Origin: Actinostola sp. cb2023
Lineage: Eukaryota > Cnidaria > Anthozoa > Actiniaria > Actinostolidae
Assembly: GCA_033675265.1 (NCBI GenBank)
Contig: JAUJYZ010000653.1
Location: forward strand, 1-64,000
Direction of reading: 5' to 3'
Length of the DNA: 64,000 nt
Both the position numbers and the translations under genes were made by a program. The notes beneath the pieces were generated by a model. The model ran no database searches and was not told the origin of the DNA. It was given only the letters and a program-made list of their open reading frames with translations. Position 1 is the first letter of the stretch; the number at the start of each line of letters is the position of its first letter. Positions 34,701-46,973 of the stretch are shown one piece after another.

Positions 34701-37526
34701 ACACACTGGAGAGAAGAGGCGCCCTCTATACACACTGGAGAGAAGAGGCGCCCTCTATACACACTGGAGAGAAGAGGCGCTCTCTATACACACTGGAGCG
34801 AAGAGTCGCCCTCTATGCACACTGGAGAGAAGAGGCGCCCTCTATACACACTGGAGAGAAGAGGCGCCCTCTATACACACTGGAGAGAAGAGGCGCCCTC
34901 TATACACACTGGAGAGAAGAGGCGCCCTCTATACACACTGGAGAGAAGAGGCGCCCTCTATACACACTGGAGAGAAGAGGCGCTCTCTATACACACTGGA
35001 GCGAAGAGTCGCCCTCTATGCACACTGGAGAGAAGAGGCGCCCTCTATACACACTGGAGAGAAGAGGCGCTCTCTATACACACTGGAGCGAAGAGTCGCC
35101 CTCTATGCACACTGGAGAGAAGAGGCGCCCTCTATACACACTGGAGAGAAGAGGCGCCCTCTATACACACTGGAGAGAAGAGGCGCCCTCTATACACACT
35201 GGAGAGAAGAGGCGCTCTTCAAACCTTGGACATTCATTAGAAATCAATTTCTAAGGTACTAAAGATCTCACAATGAATTTCCAAGGTTTGAAGAGCGTGG
35301 TTTTTCCTGTGACATTCAGACTATGAATGACGTGTGTCACCTTGCAAGAATCTTTCCATCTTTTAAAGCACGCTGTACATCATCAGGTCCTTCAGCTCCT
35401 CCAAAGACCTTATCTCCGAGCACCGCCTCGATCCAGACCCTCGCTTCTTCCTCTTGTTGCGAGTCGTACTTTGCTGCTAACTAACAAAACGCATTCTCTT
35501 TACACATTATAATTTGGCATATTATAGAACTTTGAAACACACAAGTCTATTAGAAAGAAAACTGGAAAAAATCTTGAGAATGTTTGGGTGCCGGATTAGT
35601 AAAGTGGAGATGGGTTTGAAGGGTTTGAAAGCACTTTTGTCGCCTGCCATCGTTCATTCTAGATGATTCATTCATTTGATACGGTTGAAATACAGTAAAT
35701 GGTATATGAATGAATGAAAACCTTTATTTAAACAGGGTATTCCCTTCAGTAACAAAACGTACTGATATCAATGGGAGCCCTAATATATAAATATAAATAT
35801 AAAATACTATAACTATTAGTATACTTTTCACTACACGCGATGATTAGTTGTTTTCCTAGATTAAATGACTGTTCCTTTGTATTAAGTATCTTGAAGTCTA
35901 AACAGTTTAATGGAGATAAAACCCTCTGACGTCATCTCAAGTGTGATCGGTTTCTCGTTCGACTTAATAAAATACATGTCTTGTTTGAATAATCAACGAC
36001 ATCTAAACTAGACTTCCCTGTTTGCTAATACGTCTTTGCTACTTCCCCAAACAAGTCTTTTTCCTTCTAATAGCAAAAGTGACTAACAAACACATCGAAT
36101 GAGTAAGTTTTTAATCAGAAAAGACGTCAAAGAAGTAGAATTTGGAAAACAGTTTTTCTTGAGTTGAATTCCATTCGCGTTTTTGTACAATGACCTCAAA
36201 GTCCTCAGGAAACGAGAAATTTATGATATTAAAGTGCCTAGACAAGCAAAATTATAGCATAAAAAGTAAATGCTTGATAATTTCTTAATTGCATAACATT
36301 TTACGTTTATTCTGAAGACTGGAATTCAAGTTTTCACCAACATTTGAGAGCAGAAATTGAGTGAAAATGTTTTCAAAGCTGATGGTGTCAATGGCCGGGC
36401 AAACTGATACTTGTCAGTTCGATAATGTTTAGCATATAATAGCATTACATCCCATTTGTTGAAGCCAAAAGAGACAAAATCAAAACCAGAAAACTCGATG
36501 AAAAGCTAAGTACAGGCAGAATTGAGGAAGAATGCTTTTAAGTTTGAATTTTCTGTTTTTAAAAGATTTAAAATTTTCGTAAATGAAGAAGTTGATTTCA
36601 AACTCGTCATTCACACGAGGTCAAGTAGTTTTGAAGAGTACTCATTGACTATCTCCCACACGTAAGGTTCTAGCCCAAATATTTAGTCGTTGAGTGAAGT
36701 TTGCCTCACCTTACGAGCTGCTTGTGCAGACATTCCATATCCACGCGGTCGGGAAGCCATTTTGAAGGCAAATTAAAACAGAATACGATAAAAACTAAAC
36801 TAGACACGAACATACAAACCTACAGATCCGATTTTTACAGAGATTGAACGCGCATTTTTATAACACAAAAACAGAGCTCTGATTGGTTCAAAAAAATCAC
36901 GTGTTTAATCGTTGGATTTTTATTGGTTGAAAATTTCACTTGTTCGAGATCAATGCAAAATGGAGGTGTGTGCGTTTGTACAGAACGAAGACACAAAGGG
37001 ATCTTTTAATTAAGATATCGATAAGAGAGATATACAAATTATATCACTTAAAAAGCAGTGATACAACGTTGGGTTAACGTGTAGTGATAGTTTTAGGGCT
37101 TTTCAAGAAGAGGAAACTGAGTTTTTCGCTAACATCTTTACCGAGAAAATTTCATTTGAAAAACACTTCTTCAAAGTGATGACTTCAAAGGAATTTTCTT
37201 CAAGTGATGAAACTGTTTTCATGACAAACCCTACCATATCAACATACAACGTAGCACGGAATAAAAATTTAAAGTGAAATATTTTGAATCAGTGTGAAAT
37301 TTCAAATCCCGGCGATGAACATTTTCACAGATTTTTGGAATTAATAAAATACGGAAATAAGCCTGAAATTAGTATAAATCACCTGGAATTTCACCGACAG
37401 TTCCACTCCCCGGCAAATATATATTATTTCAACTTGTGAAAGCTAGAGAAAGAGAAAATGGAGAATGTTTCGTACCTTTCGCGATGCTTGGGCTGATGCT
37501 CCATAACCCCGTGGTCTGCTGGCCAT
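31735..37526 (-). CDS. Transgelin/calponin-like gene A', complete, right arm copy
   Basis: Exons on the minus strand, in coding order: 37476-37526 (or 36710-36760 as exon 1b), 35341-35480, 33401-33461, 32602-32706, 32233-32265 and 31735-31932. Sizes 51, 140, 61, 105, 33 and 198 nt equal those of gene A, and every splice site is kept. The coding sequence appears the same as gene A, so the 195-residue product would be identical, with one CH domain and a degenerate calponin-like repeat. It is divergent from gene C, whose start is 6.9 kb away. If the palindrome is an assembly artefact, A and A' are one gene. Confidence 0.88.
33077..33409 (-). repeat. 15-bp splice-donor minisatellite, right arm copy
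   Basis: Reverse complement of the array at 7,592-7,924, abutting exon 3 of A' at 33,401. The same rare unit variants occur in the same order as in the left arm. Confidence 0.9.
33679..35218. repeat. 29-bp minisatellite, right arm copy
   Basis: Mirror of the array at 5,780-7,322 within intron 2 of A'. Length and order of variant units match the left array almost exactly (about 1,540 against 1,543 bp), unusual for a sequence class that normally changes copy number quickly. Confidence 0.95.
36710..36760 (-). CDS. Alternative first exon 1b of A'
   Basis: Mirror of 4,238-4,288, encoding MASRPRGYGMSAQAARK, with its own TATA box at 36,857-36,862 and a CCAAT box upstream. Confidence 0.7.
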
Positions 37527-37613
37527 TTTGAAAAGAAAAACACACTAAAAAACAGCCTGAAGAACTAAATACTTTCACAAGATCACAACAGTGAAGACTG
37601 TACGACACCCAGT

Positions 37614-37620
37614 ATTTATA
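37614..37620 (-). promoter_or_regulatory. TATA box of A' promoter 1a
   Basis: TATAAAT on the minus strand, 88 nt before the exon 1a ATG. CCAAT and CACGTG lie farther upstream near 37,676-37,700. Confidence 0.6.
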
Positions 37621-38289
37621 GCCATTCAACTCTTGAATGTCTTGAATGTCGCTGCACCTGACTTCTCAAAGGCTGCTGATTGGTTATTTGAAGTCACGTG
37701 AGTAACACCTGATTTTTGATTGGAGGAGACGTTCAATAGATGAGCCAATGAAATGGGGCGTGTAATAATCCTGTCAAGTTTTAATTCCTTTTCAAAGGCG
37801 CTTAGATTTTGATTTTTACGAATGATTAGTACTAGCTCATTTTCTAGAAAATCGTTCAGTTTCGCTGAAAAGTTGAAACATTAGACGGGTGAAATTCTGT
37901 GAAATTCTAGTCCTATCTACGCTTCGTCCTTAGCAAACATTTCAAGGAATTAAACGATGACATTATGAAGCATTCCCTCTGATAACAAATCATGGCAGTT
38001 ACAAGAGTTTCAGTTAATTGTTGTCAGTCAAGATTGATATCTAGTTGATTCTCAAAAAGTCTAGTCAGTTAGTGACAAGACATCGAATTTTATCCCTGTT
38101 TCATAGTTCAATCACGAACTATGTTCTGTTCAATGCCTTACTAGAACCAAAAACGTAGTGAGGTTTGAAGAGAGCGCGCGTTTGTTTCCCAGTGAAAACT
38201 GGCCTGACGCAAGCACTAAATAACTGCCCCGCACCACTAGGCTATCGTGCACGCTTGTTGATTTGTCTATTGTTGTGCAAATTTACTGT

Positions 38290-38380
38290 GGTCCCGTGGC
38301 GCGCTGGTAAAGTCAGCGCGTTTGAAACCGATGACCAAGGGATCGATTCCTCGATCAGGCATCGCAAAAAAAAAAAAAAA
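38290..38380 (+). mobile_element. tRNA-derived SINE-like copy (right arm)
   Basis: Mirror of the copy at 2,612-2,702: the same A-box-like and B-box-like stretches, then an A run at 38,366-38,380. It lies upstream of A' and outside its promoter. Confidence 0.5.
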
Positions 38381-39046
38381 TTTTCCCCCACAGTTTAATT
38401 ATTTGGATTATTTTAGCTGTTTTATTAATCGTTAATATTATTATTTTTTTAATCAAATTTGTTACTAAGAGTAATTTACAGTGTATTGCTTCCAAGGGGA
38501 ATGGGAACGAGAAGGAGGAGTTTAAACACTGCTTGGCGGAAGGCAAGCTTTCGATGACAACATCAAATTCCGACAATATAAGTGAAATAGCAAAAGTTTT
38601 AAATTTCCCTTCTAAATATGGCTAGCGGAGCAGCTAAAGAATAATAATAATAATAATAATAATGTAATTCTTGAAAAAGCGCATTACATATAAATCTCAA
38701 TGCTCTTTACAAGTAAATAAGAAAATAAAAAAAATAAAAAATATAGAAAATAAATATATAGAAGAATATAAACAATTATAAAAAATTATCGGCACTCGTC
38801 AAAGGAGTAAAGAAAGTAAAGAAAGTAAAGTAAAGAAAGCTGACAACTTGCAAGATTTTCCCGCGCTTTTGACGCGCGTGCGCCGTTATATAGCTCGCCG
38901 TCAGTCGTGGATTGTTGAAGCAGAAGCTCGGAAAATAACTTAAACTAATTCAACTGCTTTTCTCAGAAGTAATCCGATGTGTCTATAGTTAAAACATTTT
39001 AGCCGAATTTAACCCTGAAATTTGGCACTAAATAACAATTAGCCAC

Positions 39047-39277
39047 TTTGGAAACGAGTAAAGGACTGGGAACGAGTTTTAAGAATTAATCTAATTAAAA
39101 AATGATCCCCATCACAAGAAAGAGCATATCATAATTAGTAAGTTTTAGGAGTTTGATAGGGTTTGGACAAGTAGCAAATGAACTGCAGACATTCAAAAAC
39201 TACAAAAACTGCAAAGAAATTTTTTAATTAGATTAATTCTAAAAACTCGTTCCCAGTCCTCCACTCGTTTCCAAACT
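39047..39277. mobile_element. Inverted-repeat MITE unique to the right arm
   Basis: TTTGGAAACGAGTAAAGGAC...TAATCTAATTAAAAAAT at the left is mirrored at 39,219-39,277, giving terminal repeats of about 57 bp. It lies in about 400 bases that are absent from the left arm at the matching point near position 2,003. The words GGACTGGGAACGAG and GGACTGGAAACGAG also occur at 9,390-9,535. Confidence 0.65.
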
Positions 39278-40734
39278 GATCATCGGGAAAGACTTGTCAC
39301 AAGTTTCTCTGGCACGCCCCCACATTCTAGTACATACAAACATGGGCTCAAATTCAAGGTTTTTTGCAATTTTCCTCGTATAAATGCATATAACTAAAAA
39401 GTTAACGACGGATTTAGTTTGTTTGATCTTTCATGGACCATATTATTTGGTTATAATTGAAATTCGATGCAAAAAAGTACCGTATTTTTTTAGTTGAATG
39501 GGTCTACCTTACAAGAGAATTGGCGTGACATGACCTCAAACTGGCCTGTCAGCCCACATAAATAGCTTTTATTGAAACTACACAGGCCTAGTCACGAAAT
39601 TAACTACGGATTAGCATAGCCCGCGCTTTTATGGACATTTTGATACCAAATACATGTTAGTTCGTAAAATTTTCGCACCGTATTTCGGCCAGTTTTTATA
39701 GAGTCCCATACAGAGTATATACACAACAGCCTCGAAGCTCTTCCTAGTATTTATATCTATTGATCATTGTATTATTTTGACTCGATGTAAACTACTGGGG
39801 ATTCAAAAGTATGATGTGTCAGGCTTCTCTGGTGTTGTTAGTATGACTATTGATAACAGCTTGTGCCTTCGCCGTTGCACAAACAAAACTGATGAATCTG
39901 AGGGAACTGATAGCGGGTGAAAATACTCAATGCAAAGCAGTGGTGAACCCTTTTTCCATGCACAATTAATGTAACAAGTAAGTGTTGTATATGTCGATGT
40001 ATTAATCAGATCTAATCACGGCATGAAATTATAAAAGCAATAATCTGACTGATTTGGGGATTTCGTGGAGGGGGAGGGGAGGGGGTCAAGCGAAAATATA
40101 AATTAAACTGAAGTACATATTGCATATTATATATATAATATTAATATACCGAAGTGAAAAACAATCAGAAACTGACAGGAAAAAAAGAAGAATAAGAATT
40201 CGAAGGGATTCGCAGGGGCTAGGACCGAAAAGACCAAATGTTCCAATTTGTAGGCAAATCTTTTCCGATGTACAAAATTATCACTCTAATTGACTCAGTT
40301 TCAGTCATTGCACTTGCTGACCCCCACAGACATAAAGCGAATAGCGAAACAAGGGGCCGAAAGGGTTATCAATTCAATGTAAACAACCTGGTCACTCCAC
40401 TGTCCGCGCTGGACTGGACTCCAGTAATAACAAATAGATCCGTATATAAAACGCATTACTCGGGCTACCTGTGGTAGCACCGAGTGTAAATCTGCAAATT
40501 GTTCGCTTTGTCGGGTTACAAAGTCCAGTCCATCCCGGTCATGACCACAGGAAGCCCAGAGAGAGAGAAACATGCAGTTATTCGATTGGTCAGTTCAAAA
40601 ATCGAAACCATAGCAACTTATTACATGCTGAGCAGGTAGTGGCGTAGCTACCCATTGCGAAAAAGACACGTGCACCTACACACAAAAAACAGGTTCATAA
40701 AGGCAATAGCCCCCCTCGATATAGCCTGCGAATA

Positions 40735-40915
40735 CAGCCGCTTTTTTACGCTCGCCACAGGGGTCTCCCGAAAGAAGCGTCCTCTCGACCTCCTTTACAT
40801 ACCACAGGAATCCCAATTCCGATACAAATGCCATTCCGATAAAGTAGCCTGCGGAGGAGGCTAGGGAGACCCCTGTGGCGAGCGTAAAAAAGCGGCTGTA
40901 TTCGTAGGCTACCCT
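40735..40915. mobile_element. Inverted-repeat element with CCACAGGGGTCTCCC arms
   Basis: GAATACAGCCGCTTTTTTAC and CGCTCGCCACAGGGGTCTCC pair with the reverse complement ending near 40,912. The left-arm counterpart (420-580) is eroded and pairs less well. Confidence 0.5.
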
Positions 40916-41439
40916 CGATAGCACTCTTGCCTCGATAGGTTGCTCATGCCTACACTTGAACGCCACCCTGGCTACGCCACTGGCATGTGATCAACCACGT
41001 CGTTCGATAGCCTAATAGGATTTGCCCACCGAAATGCGGTCACGCAGCAGACAATTCTAGATATTCCAAAGATGGAATTGTTTCTGGTTCAGTGTCGGGT
41101 CAAATACTGAAATGTAGCCATATTTGCATCAAGCTGGAATTTCCTTTGTTGTAGAGTAAACGTCATTGGAGAAGCCTTGTTTGTAGTGATGATAAGGCTA
41201 CTTAAGCGTAAAACAGCTTTTGATTTGATTTGAGACTATTTAAGGAGAGGTCGTTGGTGATCCTAGGACTGAATCCCCTAATATGGGTAAACATTCAGGC
41301 CGTTTTACTACTTTTCAATCTGGGGACAAAACCGCTCTCTCGTTAGAATTCGAACTGATCTAAAAGGCTAAATCTTTAAGATATTTATTTCAACATCGCG
41401 TAATATCTGCCAAAAGCGCCAAAAACGATCCCTTTCTAC

Positions 41440-41483
41440 ACCGTACTGATGAGTTCCAAAAGAACGAAACAGCTGTCTACGGT
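41440..41483 (+). ncRNA. Type I hammerhead ribozyme (5' repeat)
   Basis: Stem I ACCGTA/TACGGT (41,440-41,445 with 41,478-41,483), core CTGATGA 41,446-41,452, stem-loop II GTTC-CAAAA-GAAC 41,453-41,465, core GAAA 41,466-41,469, stem III CAGCTG plus U, cleavage after C 41,477. No core deviation. Confidence 0.88.
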
Positions 41484-41945
41484 TGCCGATCCTGGCTCTC
41501 TCTTGCTCTATCATGTTGGTGTTGTGTTAAGCTTTTTATTTCTACGTAGTATCAGCCTTTCTTGAATTTCATGTTTGCCATATGTATAGCTGATTAGATC
41601 TTTTACAGATCCTACGTATACCTACAGCATTTTCGTTCACGGTTCCCTCTTTCAAGTTTATATTTTCATGTTTTGGACCGTAGATCTTCTTAGATCCGTT
41701 ATGCTGTAATTCTTTAGCATAGTTTGTCTATGCATTCCGTGTGGGATTGGTTTTGTCCATCCACACCTAGGTTAAACGCAACACCAACATGGTATTTTGG
41801 ATTCTTGCCCTTTGAACCATATTACCGCACGTGTTGTGGTGTGAGCCAATGGGCAGGCTTCTAAATTTGAGCTGTTTGAGTTTCAGAGTCGACACGCTAG
41901 TAACATACATTGGCTTCCTGAGTTGGTGTATGTTGCTCTCGCTAC

Positions 41946-41989
41946 ACCGTACTGATGAGTTCCAAAAGAACGAAACAGCTGTCTACGGT
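41946..41989 (+). ncRNA. Type I hammerhead ribozyme (3' repeat)
   Basis: Same 44 nt as the upstream copy, offset by 506 nt. Cleavage expected after C 41,983. Confidence 0.88.
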
Positions 41990-42211
41990 TGCCGATCCTG
42001 GCTCTCTCTTGCTCTATCATGTTGGTGTTGTGTTAAGCTTTTTATTTCTACGTAGTATCAGCCTTTCTTGAATTTCATGTTTGCCTTTTGAACAGTTGAC
42101 TTTCGATTTACACTCTAAATTTATTTTAACTAAGCCGTAAAAAAAAGTAAGACTAAAGCTGTTTTAGCGTTGTACAAAGCCATTTTCCTGCTTGTCCATC
42201 ACTACAAAATT

Positions 42212-42212
42212 G

Positions 42213-42290
<78 letters not shown>

Positions 42291-42350
42291 TAATAATAAT
42301 AATAAAAACATAAACAAATAATAATAAAATTAATAATAATAATAATAACA
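42212..42350. repeat. (AAT)n microsatellite
   Basis: More than 40 AAT units with minor breaks. A GACGCTC..GAGCGT hairpin next to GGGCTT follows at 42,351-42,380; a similar ACGCTAGTAGAGCGT hairpin occurs at 10,085-10,105 and 59,808-59,828. Confidence 0.95.
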
Positions 42351-42379
42351 AGACGCTCAATGAGCGTACACTCGGGCTT

Positions 42380-43470
42380 ATGACAAGGACAATGTCAGTT
42401 GCGTGAGGAGAGAGACCTGACAATGACTGACAGTTGCGTGACGAGGGAGACTATGTATATACATGTATGTGTCGAGTTCATTTGATTTGCCTTTGAGTTC
42501 ATTTGATTACCTTTTGACTTTGAGTTCAATTGATTTGATTTTGATGAGTTCGTGTAAAGGCCCCCTCTCTAGCTTCAGATCCCGAAACGTCGAGTTTGGA
42601 ATCGAGTTCGAGTTCGGGTTCGAGTTACGGTTCGAACGTCGAATAAAACAAGGACATCTTCTTCAATACAATATCATTTCTCTGACGTCATGACAATCAG
42701 TGACAGTTGAGTGACGAGGGAGACCATGTGGCGGGTGAGTATGTACATGATACGTCTTGAGGTTGCATAGGTCAGATGGTTCTGATAACGCCCTCACGTT
42801 TGTTTTTGTTAAATATATTTTAAGCGAGCTTCTAGTCCTTCTACCACTTCTAGTCATTGAACGATGAACTAGAATCCTGACCTTTAATAGCTTGAAGATC
42901 TACAGCTGCTTTCAAAACTAAGATTCAAATCTACTTGAGTCCTGTGTGTCGTTTGTTTTTTTCTTATCTGCTGAGTAATCTTGAAACTCGATACGATTAA
43001 ATACGTCGCATACTTTCGTCATTCTTTGACCGGACTACGACGACGACGACTACCGAAAAACGCATTTTATAACTCGGGCTTCCTTCGGAAGTGCCCGAGT
43101 AATAACTAAATTGCAAACTGTAGTGAGTCTACGTTCTCACTTTGCGATCGAGGTGAGCAGAGCCGATTGCAGCGGCACAACACCGACAGCACCGACTTAA
43201 CGAAGAAGGGGCCTTTAATCACCATGAAATCTTGCATAATGTCATGCAATGTCAGCCGAGGTCACTGAGAACTATTATAATGCGTCACTCAGAACAATGA
43301 AGCAATCCCGTGAAGGTGATTCAAACCCGAGAAGAACCGTATCGTTCAGTTGATCGATCGCATGATTTAATCATATCTTAGTTGACCATTAATTCAGAAA
43401 GACATCTCATGTCAAACTGGTCGCGATTAATTTAAAAGATTACATCAGCCTTACCTACTAGCCGCAGACA
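42380..43470. other. Spacer between retrozyme and gene C
   Basis: No gene recognised. Two related segments (42,395-42,455 and 42,690-42,735) share CAGTTGCGTGACGAGGGAGA. A GAGTTCGAGTTCGGGTTCGA run lies near 42,605, and a complete GGGCTTCC-TTC-GGAAG hairpin at 43,072-43,100. Confidence 0.5.
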
Positions 43471-43473
43471 AAA

Positions 43474-43858
43474 ATAGAATAAGGAAGAAAGGAAGAAAGG
43501 AAGAAAGGAAGAAAGAAAGAAAGGAAGAAAGGAAGAAAGGAAGAAAGGAAGAAAGGAAGAAAGGAAGAAAGGAAGAAAGGAAGAAAGGAAGAAAGGAAGA
43601 AAGGAAGAAAGGAAGAAAGGAAGAAAGGAAGAAAGGAAGAAAGGAAGAAAGGAAGAAAGGAAGAAAGGAAGGAAGAAAGGAAGGAAGAAAGGAAGGAAGA
43701 AAGGAAGGAAGAAAGGAAGAAAAAGGAAGAAAAAGGAAGAAAAAGAAGAAAGGAAGAGGAAGGAAGAAAGGAAGAAAGGAAGAAAGGAAGAAAGGAAGAA
43801 AGGAAGAAAGAAAGGAAGAAAGGAAGAAAGGAAGAAAGGAAGAAAGGAAGAAAGGAAG
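43474..43858. repeat. (GGAAGAAA)n purine-rich satellite
   Basis: About 385 bp of almost pure purine strand in 8- and 12-bp units. The 143-codon minus-strand Leu/Phe/Ser frame is a by-product. Confidence 0.95.
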
Positions 43859-44351
43859 ACTGCTCCTGCATCCGGAGTCCTATTTTCACTATTGGAGATG
43901 TTCAGTAATATTTTTAATTCATATTTGTGGCTTTGTAGGTTTATATTTTAACGAGATATTTCGCGCCATTGCTGCATGATGAAGGTCACTGGTCTACAAG
44001 CGAATGAGACCTGTAATGTAATCCGTTCATGACAAATGCAATGAATGCCAAACCTTATATGGCAAAACGTTGACCCTTAATTTGGCCTCCATACCTTTCA
44101 GCACTTTCAAATGACCAGAACAATTTGCAGGGACAAATAGTGTTTATCTCTCTGTCACGAAGTAGATGCTTGGTTTATGCTATGGAAGTAAGGAAGTGAC
44201 TAAGATGGAGTGTGCAGAAGTCTTGGTCGAGAAATTCATGGGGTTGAGAACGAGCAGTAGAATCAGTTTCAAATGTCTGTCACGGTACAGGAATGTAAGA
44301 AGTAAATACCTAGAGGAAAATTAGACTCGCCTTCCCTGCTACGTCACTCGC

Positions 44352-44358
44352 TATAAAG
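44352..44358 (+). promoter_or_regulatory. TATA box of gene C
   Basis: TATAAAG preceded by a CRE-like TACGTCAC at 44,340-44,347; the ATG follows 63 nt later. There is no CACGTG-CCAAT pair as in gene A, so regulation probably differs. Confidence 0.6.
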
Positions 44359-44421
44359 TCCCTTCAGCCTCAAGTACTGTCGGTCCGTTCTTTCTCATTT
44401 CTTACCTGGGATCTCAGCATA

Positions 44422-46835
44422 ATGACTACAAGACCTAAAGGCTACGGATTCTCAGCTGAGGCTAAGCGAAAAGTAAGTTTAAATGGTGAAGTTTTGGAGG
44501 TTTTTGTGGAAGATTTTGAGATAGTTTGAGATGGCGATAGAGCAGCAGCTGCAGACGGATGCCTTTCAATGATTCTTGGGTGTAGTCTGTCGGGATCAAA
44601 TCTAATTATTGTAAACCCAATTCACAGCAAATTACAGCTAAAGTTTCTCACAATATGTCCACATACAGTCTCAAACCGATCCAAGAGCTCTCCAGTGGCT
44701 AAAGTACAAAAACGCGTTATTGTTTTGTACAAATTCCTGAGGAGAAAAAAGAGCGAAAGTCTAGAGAAGTTTCCACGAGTTTTAGAACGAGCCACACATA
44801 GTTTAGTAAGTCTGTGTGCAGTGTTTCTGCTCGCTTATTGTTCGTAGTTTATGATGTAGAAATGCCATATGGTAAAATGTCGACTCACCGGCAAGCAGCT
44901 TAGTTTCATTGGGTAACACAATCTTGCTCTTAGCTCTATTAATTGAGAACTATTGACTATTAAACACGCAAGCAAAACTTTTTCACGTTGAATCAATAAG
45001 CATGATAACAATAGTTGATGTCATTTCTCCTCCGATAACACATTTATTTACAACTTTTTCCACTACTCTCCCTGGACTCCCCCGGCACAATATCAATATT
45101 TGAATAACTTACTAATTGTTTAAATAACTGTGTTTCGCACATACGCCGATTGGCTTTCATGTCGACTGTAAGAAAGTAAATTAAATATAATATTTTTGGA
45201 ATTTAACGGCTGAAAGTGCCGGTGTCTGTGTAACAACTACAGCTAAGCAGCTTCTGTTTGTTGTTTGTAGCTGCACTTAGCGTTTGTTGGGCTCGAAAAA
45301 TGGCGCTGAAAAGTGAGTTTGAACATCTACATATTTTTAGGTTTGTTAATCAATTGTTCAGAATCTTCCAAAGTTCAGCCGGAACGCTAAGTTTCCTAAA
45401 ATAAATAGTTTTAAACTGTAATTTGAGTCGGTTAGCCGCTCTGTAGGCTGTACCATGTGCGCACTGAAACGATTTGTAATCTGTTTGGTCGAACTGCCTT
45501 CTACAGCTTGGAAATAATGAGAAATTCAGCTAAGGATCACTTTAACTGCTTGTGTAGATACTACAAACAATCCTTTGAAAGACTATCTCGTTGTACAGTA
45601 AAAACCCGCAAATAAGAAACTGCAGATTAAGTGAACCTCCAGGCTGAAATTTTATAGGCAATAAGCATCCAATATATAAGAACCAGTTCAGCCTGACAAA
45701 TGAAGCAGGTTCTCATGTGAAAAATGACTAAAGCTCAGAACACACAGGTACAGTCGGTGCTGAATATGCAGAAATGTTATATTTACTATACAGTTGGGTT
45801 GTTAATGTTTAGTGAGAATATTAGTCCCGGCTTTCAGGGTCAATAGTTCACTAATTAAAACAAATTGTAAGGAAATACACCATATTGTATCAGGAACAAT
45901 TTTTTTTTTTTTGCCCTGTAGATAAGAACCTGTTAAGAACCTACGCATCCTGATTTCTCACTAGACACCCAATATATAAGAACCATTTCAGCCTGACTTG
46001 GAAAATAGGGATTCTTTTATGCGGGTTTTTACTGTATTTTGTAAAGCTTGATTTTTTATACTGTATCAGCTGATATCAATAGTTTCTATCGTACTTGGGG
46101 GACTGGAGACGAGAAAAAAATTTGCTTTTACCAAATATGGAATATTGTTACCAAATAAGGAATTTAATTGTGTGAAGACGAACGACAATTATTTTTCAGT
46201 TCACCATACCAAGAGTAAGTGGTGGGACGGCAATGGCTTCCTTAGCCCACCCCTCTACGTCTAATTTGACAAGACGAAATTGTTTCTCTCACCCACTCCT
46301 CCCCTTGGATTGAAACACAGGCAGCCGAGGCTATTGTTGGACTCCCTGTGGTTGAGCGCGCACGATAAAAGTGGGCTCCCTGTGGTAGAGCGCGCACGAT
46401 AAAAATGGGCTCCCTGTGGTAGAGCGCGCACGATAAAATTGGGCTCCCTGTGGTAGAGCGCGCACGATAAAATTGGGCTCCCTGTGGTAGAGCGCGCACG
46501 ATAAAATTGGGCTCCCTGTGGATCAGCTGTCCCCAAACCACAGGAAGCCCGTCTTAAAGACGCGCGCGTGATATATTTTATTTTTAACCCAATGGCTCAA
46601 AAGAAACAGATGGGCTCCCTGTGTAACAAACATTGTTTAACATTTTCCAGATCGAGTCGAGGTACGACACCGATCAAGAAACCAAGGCAAGAGAGTGGGT
46701 TGAAGCTGTCCTGGGTGAGAATGTCTTTGAAGGAAAAGAGGGCCTGGATCACGTGCATATGGTCCTACGTAGCGGCATCATACTCTGCAGGTTATTTAAT
46801 TCATTTTTATATCTGTCTGTCTGTCTGTTTGTCCG

Positions 46836-46923
<88 letters not shown>

Positions 46924-46942
46924 GTTTTTCTGCCAGTCTCAG

Positions 46943-46973
<31 letters not shown>

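Larger units (their letters stand above)
20550..41294. repeat. Right arm of giant inverted repeat
   Basis: Mirror of 1-20,507, separated from it by a 42-nt AT-rich spacer at 20,508-20,549. Relative to the left arm it has about 400 extra bases near 38,995-39,395, which include a small inverted-repeat element. Similarity is still visible at 41,281-41,294 against bases 1-14, where the window runs out of left arm. Confidence 0.95.
41436..42083 (+). mobile_element. Retrozyme-like element: hammerheads in 142-bp direct terminal repeats
   Basis: Direct repeats at 41,436-41,577 and 41,942-42,083 look identical and each begins with a complete type I hammerhead. The flanks carry CCTTT at 41,431-41,435 and 42,084-42,088, a likely 5-bp target duplication. 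Cleavage at both ribozymes would release a 506-nt RNA (41,478-41,983). No reverse transcriptase is encoded; the longest frame (74 codons) overlaps the ribozyme and is not protein-like. Hammerheads in LTR-like repeats are known from Penelope-like elements and from retrozymes, short non-autonomous retroelements that move through circular RNA. This copy matches that plan. Inverted relatives are at 10,121-11,816 and 29,185-30,880. Confidence 0.8.

Noticed and set aside
33642..35262. Matching long plus-strand frames in the right arm
   Set aside because: Mirror image of the same minisatellite.
41831..42055. 74-codon frame conserved among retrozyme copies
   Set aside because: Overlaps the hammerhead. 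Conservation is explained by recent common origin and ribozyme structure; the composition is not protein-like.
43458..43889. 143-codon Leu/Phe/Ser-rich membrane-like frame
   Set aside because: Purine-rich satellite read on the opposite strand.
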